From assembly GCF_023715685.1 (NCBI RefSeq), contig NZ_JAMBOQ010000003.1, forward strand, positions 372,001 to 436,000: a stretch of 64,000 nt of DNA. The letters are read 5' to 3'. This stretch comes from Priestia aryabhattai. Its GTDB lineage: Bacteria > Bacillota > Bacilli > Bacillales > Bacillaceae_H. This document shows positions 26,080 through 33,145 of this stretch, in pieces. Under the pieces are notes generated by a model. It saw only the letters and a list, made by a program, of their open reading frames with translations, did not search any database and was not told the DNA's origin. Positions within the stretch are counted from its first letter, which is position 1; each line of letters begins with the position of its first letter. The position numbers and the translations under genes were made by a program.

Positions 26080-26161
26080 GTATACAAAATTATCAGAAAT
26101 GTATACAAAAAATATTTCATCGTATACATTATTTTTTTAAATGTATTTGAAAACGTATACA
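26080..26161 (+). promoter_or_regulatory. Phased GTATAC operators and cre-like site ahead of the acid-sugar operon
   Basis: GTATAC occurs at 26080, 26101, 26122 and 26155, with a half-match GTATTT at 26143. The first four positions are spaced exactly 21 bp apart, two helical turns, so all lie on one face of the DNA. TGAAAACGTATACA at 26148-26161 also fits the CcpA cre consensus with one mismatch. Additional GTATAC copies lie at 25964 (before the regulator gene) and 28568 (before gntP). The operator role for the GntR protein is inferred. Confidence 0.75.
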
Positions 26162-26180
26162 ACAAGGGGAGGAAACGAAA

Positions 26181-27083
26181 ATGACAAAACGCGTTGGATT
26201 TATTGGACTTGGAATTATGGGAAAACCGATGACACTCAATTTACTAAAAGCAGGTTTTGAGGTAACGGTTTACGATATTAATAAAGCAGCAGTGGAAGAA
26301 GTGAAAGCAGCAGGAGGATTTGGAGCAGAAAGCCTTGCTGAAGTTGCAGTGAATAGCGACGTGATGATCACGATGCTTCCGGCTTCACATCATGTAAAAA
26401 GCGTGGTGCTTGGAGAAGAAGGGTTAATTCATAGCGCAAAAGAAGGAAGCGTTATCATCGATATGAGTTCGATTTCACCGGTAGCATCAAAAGAAATTGC
26501 GGCTGAACTTGCACAAAAAGGAATTCACATGCTAGATGCTCCTGTTAGCGGAGGAGAGCCAAAAGCAATTGACGGCACGCTTGCAATTATGGTGGGAGGA
26601 AATGAACGTATCTTTGAAAGCGTTTCACCAATTCTTCATGTAATGGGAACGGAAGTAACGCTTGTTGGAGACAATGGAAGCGGCGTAACGGCTAAGCTTG
26701 CAAACCAAGTAATTGTAAACTTAAATATTGCAGCGATGTCTGAAGCGCTTGTATTAGCAGCCAAAGCGGGCATTGACGTTGAAAAAATGTATCAAGCTAT
26801 TCGCGGCGGATTAGCAGGAAGCGCTGTATTAGATGCAAAAGTGCCGCTTATTTTAGATCGCAATTTTGTAGCAGGCGGACGCATTGATATTAACTTAAAA
26901 GATATGACAAACGTGATGGAAACGGCTCATGACATTGGTGTACCGCTTCCGCTTTCAAGTCAGCTTGTCGAAATTTTCCACGCGTTAAAAGTAGACGGAA
27001 AAGCAAGCGATGATCACGGCGGAATTGTACAGTACTATGAAAAATTAGCAAACGTTGAAGTGAAAAAGAAGGTGGAAGCATGA
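26181..27083 (+). CDS. Beta-hydroxyacid dehydrogenase (GarR/LtnD-like)
   Basis: The 300-residue NAD(P)-dependent enzyme belongs to the family of tartronate semialdehyde reductase and L-threonate dehydrogenase. It has the nucleotide site GFIGLGIMGKPMTLNLLKAG, the substrate motif DAPVSGGEPKA, the catalytic Lys in GVTAKLANQVIVNLNIAA, and a C-terminal DHGGIVQYYEKLANVEV. ATG 26181 follows GGGGAGG. It overlaps the kinase gene by 4 bp. Next to a DUF1537 kinase the likely step is oxidation of a four-carbon acid sugar to its 2- or 3-oxo form, but reductase activity on tartronate semialdehyde cannot be excluded. Confidence 0.87.
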   Translation: MTKRVGFIGLGIMGKPMTLNLLKAGFEVTVYDINKAAVEEVKAAGGFGAESLAEVAVNSDVMITMLPASHHVKSVVLGEEGLIHSAKEGSVIIDMSSISPVASKEIAAELAQKGIHMLDAPVSGGEPKAIDGTLAIMVGGNERIFESVSPILHVMGTEVTLVGDNGSGVTAKLANQVIVNLNIAAMSEALVLAAKAGIDVEKMYQAIRGGLAGSAVLDAKVPLILDRNFVAGGRIDINLKDMTNVMETAHDIGVPLPLSSQLVEIFHALKVDGKASDDHGGIVQYYEKLANVEVKKKVEA

Positions 27084-28519
27084 TTAAACAACAGGAAAAA
27101 CGTCTTGTAAGCGATGTGTTTAAAGACATTCCAGCGGTCGATGAAGCACTTGTACAAAAAATGCTTGATGAAGAGCTTCTGACGTTCAATCAAAAAATTA
27201 TTGTGTTAGATGATGATCCAACGGGTGTTCAAACGGTCAACGGTATTTCCGTATATACAGACTGGAGCAAAGACAGCATCAAGCAAGGATTTTTAGAAGA
27301 AAATCCAATGTTTTTTATCTTAACAAATTCACGCGGATTCACCGCTTCTGAAACGGAAAAAGCACATGAAGACATTGCTGCTGCTATTACAGAAGTAGCA
27401 GGTAAACTGAATAAAGAGTTTTTAATTATCAGCAGAGGTGATTCGACTCTTCGCGGTCACTACCCGTTAGAAACAGAAGTGTTAAAGAAAACCGTTGAAC
27501 AGCACTCCAATCAAGTGCTTGACGGCGAAGTGATTTTTCCTTTCTTTAAAGAAGGCGGACGATTTACGATTGATAACATTCACTACGTGCAAGATGAAGA
27601 CTACTTAGTGCCGGCAGGAGAAACGGAATTTGCAAAAGACCGTACGTTTGGCTACAGTAAATCTCATTTAGGCGAGTGGGTGGAAGAAAAATCAGAAGGG
27701 AAATTCAAAGCAAGTCATACGACGTATATTACGCTGCAAAGCATTCGTACACTTGATTTAGTGACGATTACAAATCAGTTAATGGAAGTGAAAGACTTTA
27801 ACAAAGTGGTTGTGAACGCAGTGGATTATGTAGACGTGAAAGTTGTGACGATTGCGCTTCTTCGCGCTATGAAGCTTGGGAAGCACTTTATGTATCGAAG
27901 TGCTGCAGCTCTAACAAAAGTGATGAGCGGCGTGAACGATAAAGATCTGTTAACAAAAGAAGAGCTCATTAAAGAGAAGTCGTCAAATGGCGGATTAATT
28001 ATGGTTGGTTCGCACGTTAAAAAAACAACAGAGCAGCTGGAAGAATTAAAGAAATGCAGTTTCATTGAATTTATTGAATTTGACTGTCATCTTGTCTTGG
28101 AACCTGAAAAGTTTGAAGAAGAAGTGAATCGTATTATCAATGAAGCAGAGAAGCTTATTTTACAAGGGCAAACGGTAGCTGTGTATACAAGACGCGAACG
28201 CTTAGATCTTGGGGAAGGAAAAAAAGAAGAAGAGCTTAAATTATCTGTAAAAATTTCAGATGCGGTTACAAGCATTGTTCGCCGCTTAAACGTTCGTCCA
28301 AACTTTATCGTCGCAAAAGGCGGCATTACGTCAAGTGATATTGGCGTAAACGGCTTATCTGTAAAGCGTGCGACAGTTGCTGGACAAATCAAGCCAGGCA
28401 TTCCGGTATGGGTAACGGGAGAGGAAAGCAAGTTTCCAGGCATTGCGTACATTATTTTTCCTGGGAACGTTGGAGCCAAAACAACGCTTCGAGAAACGGT
28501 TGAATTACTAAGTAAATAG
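27080..28519 (+). CDS. Four-carbon acid-sugar kinase (DUF1537/OtnK family)
   Basis: This 479-residue kinase phosphorylates oxo-tetronates in acid-sugar breakdown. The N-terminal domain starts at IIVLDDDPTGVQTVNGISVYTDW (DDDPTG is the family signature) and has IISRGDSTLRGHYPLE. The C-terminal nucleotide-binding domain has GGLIMVGSHVKKT, VAKGGITSSDIGVNGL and FPGNVGAKTTLRETV. An extra 40-residue segment precedes the usual start. It is translationally coupled to the dehydrogenase. No OtnC/OtnI-type decarboxylase or isomerase gene follows, so the rest of the pathway must lie elsewhere. Confidence 0.88.
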   Translation: MIKQQEKRLVSDVFKDIPAVDEALVQKMLDEELLTFNQKIIVLDDDPTGVQTVNGISVYTDWSKDSIKQGFLEENPMFFILTNSRGFTASETEKAHEDIAAAITEVAGKLNKEFLIISRGDSTLRGHYPLETEVLKKTVEQHSNQVLDGEVIFPFFKEGGRFTIDNIHYVQDEDYLVPAGETEFAKDRTFGYSKSHLGEWVEEKSEGKFKASHTTYITLQSIRTLDLVTITNQLMEVKDFNKVVVNAVDYVDVKVVTIALLRAMKLGKHFMYRSAAALTKVMSGVNDKDLLTKEELIKEKSSNGGLIMVGSHVKKTTEQLEELKKCSFIEFIEFDCHLVLEPEKFEEEVNRIINEAEKLILQGQTVAVYTRRERLDLGEGKKEEELKLSVKISDAVTSIVRRLNVRPNFIVAKGGITSSDIGVNGLSVKRATVAGQIKPGIPVWVTGEESKFPGIAYIIFPGNVGAKTTLRETVELLSK

Positions 28520-28521
28520 TA

Positions 28522-28551
28522 AGAAGTGAACGTGCGATGTGCGTTCACTTT
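28522..28551 (+). terminator. Intercistronic hairpin before gntP
   Basis: AAGTGAACG and CGTTCACTT pair around a loop of about 11 nt and are followed by an A-rich, not T-rich, stretch. It may be a processing or stabilising hairpin more than a full terminator. A GTATAC operator lies just after it, at 28568-28573. Confidence 0.5.
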
Positions 28552-28624
28552 AGAAAAAAAAGAAAGCGTATACATTATTTGGATGTACGTACGTGAAAAA
28601 TGGTCACACTAAGGGGATGAACAT

Positions 28625-29983
28625 ATGAATTCAGTATTCGGATTAAGTCATGAAGCAAGTCTTTTGCTGTATGCAATTGTATCGATTGTCGGACTAATCT
28701 TTTTAATTGCCAAATTTAAAACAAATCCATTCGTAGCGCTGATTGTCGCGGCTTTGTTTATGGGCCTTATTTCAGGTATGAAGCTGCCTGATATCGTAAC
28801 AGCTTTCCAAGAAGGAGTAGCAAGCGTATTAGGGTTTATCGCGATTGTTCTTGGTCTTGGAACGATGTTAGGTAAAATGATGGCAGAGTCAGGCGGAGCC
28901 GAGCGTATTGCCCGCACGTTAATCAAAGCGTTCGGTGAAAAGAATGTACACTGGGCAATGATGATTGTCGCCGTTATTTGCGGTATTCCAGTCTTTTTCC
29001 AAGTAGGTGTTGTGTTATTAATTCCGCTTGTGTTTGTCATTGCCAAACATACGGGCACGTCACTTATTAAAATTGGTTTATCGTTAATTGCCGGCTTAGC
29101 CGTTGTTCACAGTTTAGTACCTCCGCATCCGGCAGCGATGCTAGCGGTAGATATCTTTAAAGCAGATTTAGGTAAAACGATTTTGTATTCATTAATTGTT
29201 GCGTTTCCAGCTGCAGCCGTGGCAGGTCCCATTTACGGCTCGTTCATTTCACGTCGTGTTCTTGTAGAGCCAACGGGTGAAATTATGGAGCAGTTCACAG
29301 AGTCGAAGCATAAAGATCTTCCTCGTTTCGGGATTACGCTATTTACGATTTTACTTCCAGTACTATTAATGCTTTTAGCAACGATTACCGGCTTTGTTTA
29401 TCCAGAAACAAGCAGTATTCGCTACGTCACAAACTTTATCGGAAGTCCAATCGTTGCGCTGTTAATTTCGTTAGTGTTTGCTTTTTATTCGTTCGGCTTT
29501 GCAAGAGGATACAATAAAGATGATTTATTAAAATTCACAAATGAATGTCTTGGACCCGTTGCTTCTATCATTTTAATCATCGGAGCAGGCGGCGGTTTTA
29601 ATAAAATTTTAACAGCAAGCGGTGTAGGTGACGCCATCGCAGGATTTGCTCAAGATGCACATCTTTCTCCAATTGTTTTAGCGTTTGTGATTGCAGGCTT
29701 GATTCGTGCAGCAGTTGGTTCAGCAACAGTGGCAATGACAACAGCGGCAGGTATTGTAGCACCTATTGCAGCAACAATGCCAAACGTAAGCCCAGAATTG
29801 CTAGTACTAGCAACAGGCGCAGGTTCTGTTATGTTATCGCACGTAAATGATTCTGGATTCTGGTTAATCAAAGAATTCTTCAACATGTCAGTTGCCCAAA
29901 CGTTAAAAACGTGGACAGTGATGGAAACCATTCTATCATTTGCGGCGTTTGCGATGGTTCTTATTTTAGACATTTTCATCTAA
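28625..29983 (+). CDS. GntP-family acid-sugar:H+ symporter
   Basis: The 452-residue permease has about twelve membrane helices and GntP-family sequence features: LGTMLGKMMAESGGAERIARTL, VVHSLVPPHPAAMLAV, GAGGGFNKILTASGVGDAI and a C-terminal GAGSVMLSHVNDSGFWLIKEFF. GntP proteins import gluconate and related aldonates with protons. As the third gene of the operon it should import the four-carbon acid sugar used by the two enzymes upstream. It has its own GTATAC box. Confidence 0.92.
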   Translation: MNSVFGLSHEASLLLYAIVSIVGLIFLIAKFKTNPFVALIVAALFMGLISGMKLPDIVTAFQEGVASVLGFIAIVLGLGTMLGKMMAESGGAERIARTLIKAFGEKNVHWAMMIVAVICGIPVFFQVGVVLLIPLVFVIAKHTGTSLIKIGLSLIAGLAVVHSLVPPHPAAMLAVDIFKADLGKTILYSLIVAFPAAAVAGPIYGSFISRRVLVEPTGEIMEQFTESKHKDLPRFGITLFTILLPVLLMLLATITGFVYPETSSIRYVTNFIGSPIVALLISLVFAFYSFGFARGYNKDDLLKFTNECLGPVASIILIIGAGGGFNKILTASGVGDAIAGFAQDAHLSPIVLAFVIAGLIRAAVGSATVAMTTAAGIVAPIAATMPNVSPELLVLATGAGSVMLSHVNDSGFWLIKEFFNMSVAQTLKTWTVMETILSFAAFAMVLILDIFI

Positions 29984-29985
29984 GA

Positions 29986-30013
29986 GAAAAAGCGCTGGTT
30001 TCAGCGCTTTTTT
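29986..30013 (+). terminator. Terminator of the acid-sugar operon
   Basis: AAAAAGCGCTG and CAGCGCTTTTT pair around a short loop, with a following T-run. Confidence 0.92.
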
Positions 30014-30123
30014 CTTTGGATACAAATATATTCAAAATATTTCAAATAATGAGAAAAAAAGACTAGATTTTCCCCGTTTCGATAGTATAGAATAGTTATA
30101 AAGTAGCAAAAGGGGGTAGATGT

Positions 30124-30605
30124 ATGATAAATAATGAAAATTATCAAATTGGTTTGACGACAAAAGCATTGATTCCAGTGAATGATCCTATTCACCGAAC
30201 GAAGGTGCTAGATGAAGCAGGAGAATACATGCTAAGCAAGACACATGTAAGCAATTATTAGAAGAAGCGTGTATTCGAGAATTAAGTACGTTTAACGGCT
30301 CCATTGCTGCCGTTCGAAAAATGTTTCCGTACAAACAGCTTACGCCGCTTGTTATTAATCGTTCACAAGCCATCATTGCATTTCCGACATCTTCGCCAAA
30401 CGACTATAGCTGCGCTTGGATTTTTGCTTCTCATGTTCATACTTCACATACGCTTGCTTCAGTTGATCCAACCTCCATGCTGATTCACTTCAAAGACGGA
30501 ACGTTCATCCCAGTGAAACTTTCTTATTATAGTTTAGAAAAAAAGTTAGCCAGAGCGGCTGTTATTCGCAATTATTGTTTAGAAAGTTCGCTTGTCTTTG
30601 CATAA
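30124..30605 (+). pseudogene. comK: ComK-like competence regulator, frameshifted
   Basis: Two overlapping frames together encode a ComK-like protein. ATG 30124 (site AAAGGGGG) gives 41 residues, MINNENYQIGLTTKALIPVN..., then a stop at 30259-30261. A second frame, open from 30216, gives CKQLLEEACIRELSTFNGSI and the typical ComK core with INRSQAIIAFPTSSPNDYSC and WIFASHVHTSH, ending at 30605. The shift lies in 30216-30261. ComK (192 aa in B. subtilis) is the DNA-binding master regulator of competence; this version would be about 160 aa when joined. It may be a real inactivating indel or a sequencing error. Confidence 0.8.
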
Positions 30606-30676
30606 TGCATTCGATTTATCAAACGAACTTGTCCTACATATGAACAATCGGTTGTACGGGACTACACATATGTACT

Positions 30677-30707
30677 GAAGGAGGAAGCTTATCATAAGCT
30701 TCCTCCT
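30677..30707. terminator. Bidirectional terminator between comK-like and sigma genes
   Basis: GGAGGAAGCTTAT and ATAAGCTTCCTCC form a perfect 13-bp stem flanked by A- and T-rich bases. Confidence 0.85.
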
Positions 30708-30711
30708 TTCC

Positions 30712-31203
30712 TTACTCTTGGAGAAGCGAGGCTTTTAGCTTTTTGCGAGCTGCTTTTCCCCAGTTTTTAACGGCTCCTGTGGAGACATGGTATTTGTAGG
30801 CAATATCTTTATAAGAGTAGCCTTCTAGCAAATGTTCGATTACATAGATTTTTTCTCTTCCTGTTAAATGTTCGATATGCTGCTTGATGATTTCAGCTTC
30901 TAGCGGGACGGGAAGAGCGGGATCTTCGTTTAGTGAAAGCAGGTTCTGCTCAGCTGGTGTTTCGCGTTCTTCGTATAAAATGGTGCCTTTTAAATGAGAA
31001 AGGATGGTACCGCGCACCGTTGTGTAGGCATAAGCGGAAAAAGAGCCTTTGCTTTCATCAAATTTTTGATACGCTCTCCATAAACCAATCAAAGCAATTT
31101 GATAATATTCGTCGTAGTCTTTGTAAATATGAAGTTTTTTAATCATCGACACAATTAATGGATGAAAAGATGAAGCGATTTGATCGAACGAGTCTTTTTG
31201 CAT
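30712..31203 (-). CDS. Small sigma-70 family factor
   Basis: The 163-residue factor has region 2 (YKDYDEYYQIALIGLWRAYQKFDESKGSFSAYAYTTVRG) and region 4 (LTGREKIYVIEHLLEGYSYKDIAYKYHVSTGAVKNWGKAARKKL) but no region 3. The layout resembles ECF sigma factors and the staphylococcal/streptococcal SigH/ComX group. ATG 31203 has AAAGGA 7-8 nt upstream. No anti-sigma gene is adjacent. Its convergent neighbour is the comK-like gene. A role in competence or stress is only suggested by that pairing. Confidence 0.85.
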   Translation of the reverse strand: MQKDSFDQIASSFHPLIVSMIKKLHIYKDYDEYYQIALIGLWRAYQKFDESKGSFSAYAYTTVRGTILSHLKGTILYEERETPAEQNLLSLNEDPALPVPLEAEIIKQHIEHLTGREKIYVIEHLLEGYSYKDIAYKYHVSTGAVKNWGKAARKKLKASLLQE

Positions 31204-31669
31204 CTAGCATTCCTTTTTCAAAAACGCGTTTTTGCTGTATTCCGCCGGTATCTCTACTGTACAAGGGGAAGATCACACGCGCGAATGAACGTACATTATG
31301 TTTTCTTTTTAAGAAACGTGACGTAATTTCCCCGGAAACTTCACGTTTCGCTAGAAAATATGCGAAGTATACGTGTATTTGTAGAGATTTTACGTACGAA
31401 AGGTCCCCCATCCCCAATCCTACTAATCTATAATATGTTTATATCGATGTAGCAACTCTAGCATAACCAAAGAGCGGTTATGCTAGAGTTGCTAGACCTG
31501 TCCGGCTGAGCCTCTCCCTTGCGGGCTGGTCTCATCCGGACAGGTGGACCTTTGAAGGCAAGTTCGAGGGAGTGTGTCCGTGTTTGTTTGGTTATCCTAT
31601 TAAATGTAGAGTGAAGATTGAATAATAGAATATATTTGGTTCTTAAAATGGGGTAAAAGGGGAGATTGA
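31204..31669. other. Intergenic stretch holding repeat copy 1
   Basis: No gene is supported in these 466 bases. The left half is the upstream region of the sigma gene, with no clear -10/-35. The right half contains the two-hairpin repeat (31442-31570) and then the leader of the SGNH-like gene. Confidence 0.5.
31442..31570 (+). repeat. Two-hairpin intergenic repeat, copy 1
   Basis: It starts with TATCGATGTAG. Hairpin 1 (31450-31494) is a perfect 19-bp stem with loop AAAGAGC. Hairpin 2 (about 31496-31546) has the outer pair ACCTGTCCGG/CCGGACAGGT and the tip CCCTTGCGGG. The 3' tail is GGACCTTTGAAGG. The stem sequence differs almost completely from the other copies, but pairing is perfect. Confidence 0.85.
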
Positions 31670-32416
31670 ATGAAGGCGACGGTTGGGGTAAATGTGGCGG
31701 CGGCTGTTTTGTGTGGGGCGGTGATATATGCGGGGATGCATTATTGGCAGGAACAAACCGAAGCACAGGCAAGTGAAGTGAAGTCCGCTGTTGTACATAG
31801 AGAAAAACAGTTTTCCGATGTATCTGCTTATACAAAAAATCTTCCAGACTTTATCACAAAGCAAATTGAGTCATCTATTGCAAATAAAAAACCTCTGACT
31901 CTTGTGCTTGCCACGTCCGCAAAGGAAGCAGGGTGGCCACAGCAGTTAAAAAAAGAGCTAGCAGCCGCATATGGAAGTGATGTATTTACGGTTAAAACAC
32001 TTTCATACGGCAGCCTAACAACTGATGAGCTTTTATCCTCACATATTGCCGATCAAATTGATCAACTTCAGCCAAACATTATTCTTTTCGAAGCACCTCT
32101 TAAAAATGATTATCAGCACCTTACGCTAGATGAGACGCTTGAAAATACAGACGAGCTAATTCATCAGCTCAAAGACTTGAAAAAAACCCTTATGATTCAG
32201 CCATCACAGCCATATATTTCACAAACGGAGTCCTATGAAGAAGGGGTAGAAGCAATTAGGGGAGTCTCTGAAGCAAATTGGGTGTATTATATGAATCACT
32301 CGCTCATTTGGCCGTTTCATTTAGGAGAATATATAAATAAAGACAGCGGCAATTTAACGAAAAAAGGAAATGAAGTGTGGGGAGATTATGTTGTGAATTG
32401 GTTTACGGGAAAATGA
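31670..32416 (+). CDS. SGNH/GDSL-like membrane-anchored protein, copy 2
   Basis: The 248-residue protein is paralogous to the one at 18.2 kb. It has an N-terminal anchor (VGVNVAAAVLCGAVIYAGMHYW), a linker, then KPLTLVLATSAKEAGW in place of the GDS block, a central IQPSQPYISQTESY (compare LQPSQPIYNATNY), and YYMNHSLIWPF near the end with a candidate catalytic His. The classic GDSL and GxND blocks are not obvious, so activity is uncertain. ATG 31670 follows AAAGGGGAG. It stands alone between repeat copy 1 and a strong terminator. Confidence 0.72.
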   Translation: MKATVGVNVAAAVLCGAVIYAGMHYWQEQTEAQASEVKSAVVHREKQFSDVSAYTKNLPDFITKQIESSIANKKPLTLVLATSAKEAGWPQQLKKELAAAYGSDVFTVKTLSYGSLTTDELLSSHIADQIDQLQPNIILFEAPLKNDYQHLTLDETLENTDELIHQLKDLKKTLMIQPSQPYISQTESYEEGVEAIRGVSEANWVYYMNHSLIWPFHLGEYINKDSGNLTKKGNEVWGDYVVNWFTGK

Positions 32417-32418
32417 AA

Positions 32419-32457
32419 AGACAAGCCCTATTTCAAAAGAAATAGGGCTTGTTTTTT
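32419..32457 (+). terminator. Terminator of SGNH-like gene 2
   Basis: ACAAGCCCTATTTC and its complement form a 14-bp stem with an AAAA loop and a T-run. Confidence 0.93.
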
Positions 32458-32600
32458 ATAATTTTATTAGATTATGACTTTTCCTTGTTTTATAGTAGTA
32501 GCTTTTTGCATCTCTACACTTATAAAGCTTAAATCCAAAAATTCCCAAATGAGTCCAAAGTTTTTTGATGTTTACGAGTGGCATGATAATTCTCTGTTCT

Positions 32601-32698
32601 GTTCTTTATAAAGGTTCTTTATTTTCATTATAAAGAATATAAGAGTGATAGTAAATACTATAAAGAACGTTTTGTTTAAAAAATTCTTTATAAAGAAT
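32601..32698. promoter_or_regulatory. Cluster of SinR-type boxes
   Basis: GTTCTTT occurs at 32601-32607 and 32614-32620. The reverse form AAAGAAT/C occurs at 32632-32638 and 32662-32668, and a palindrome TTCTTTATAAAGAA lies at 32684-32697. That gives six matches or near matches to the SinR consensus GTTCTYT in 98 bp. No gene starts nearby on either strand; the nearest downstream gene is nirB, 450 bp away. Confidence 0.6.
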
Positions 32699-32903
32699 TT
32701 TCGAAACTTCTTATTTTTAGCATATAAACATTCAGAAGTCCTTGGCCCGCGATATCCGCAATAATCAATTTACATGCTGATAAAAAGATAGATGCCACGA
32801 TACTAACCAGAGTCTTTAGAACAAGACTATGAAACCATTGATCATTTTTAATAGGAGTGACTTTTATCATAGCCCAGGTTCTGTATTCTTGTTACATTAA
32901 CGT

Positions 32904-32919
32904 TGTGAAAAATATCACA
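32904..32919 (+). promoter_or_regulatory. Fnr box ahead of nirB
   Basis: TGTGAAAAATATCACA is an exact TGTGA-N6-TCACA site, the Bacillus Fnr consensus. If centred at -41.5, transcription would begin near 32953, with TACAAA near 32940-32945 as -10. This fits anaerobic induction of nitrite reduction. Confidence 0.75.
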
Positions 32920-33145
32920 AAATAAAATGCAGAGGATGATACAAATTAAAACATAATTAGACCACTTATTTTTTTTGCTTGCTGCTAAAGCAATGGAATC
33001 GCATACATACCATAACCGTGTTAGATAATCTGACACACAAGTTGAACGATTCAGAAAATTCATATATCTTAAGTATATCTTTAAAGATGCATAGAAAATA
33101 TATCTTTGAAACAAGCAGGTATAGACGCCAGGGGAGGAATGGAAC

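Larger units (their letters stand above)
32458..33145. other. Long intergenic region ahead of the nitrite reductase operon
   Basis: No convincing gene lies in these 688 bases; minus-strand ORFs here lack ribosome binding sites. The region holds a cluster of SinR-type boxes (32601-32698) and a perfect Fnr box (32904-32919), each listed separately. The nir leader after the predicted start of transcription is about 190 nt. Confidence 0.5.

Noticed and set aside
28087..28575. 162-codon minus-strand ORF
   Set aside because: It is antisense to the OtnK-like kinase, which has clear family motifs on the plus strand.
31139..31835. Several overlapping ORFs around the sigma gene upstream region and repeat copy 1
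   Set aside because: They are on both strands, lack ribosome binding sites and run through the repeat hairpins.
32688..33114. Two minus-strand ORFs of 60 and 88 codons ahead of nirB
   Set aside because: Both lack ribosome binding sites and overlap the Fnr box or SinR boxes. The 60-codon product has a hydrophobic stretch but nothing recognisable.
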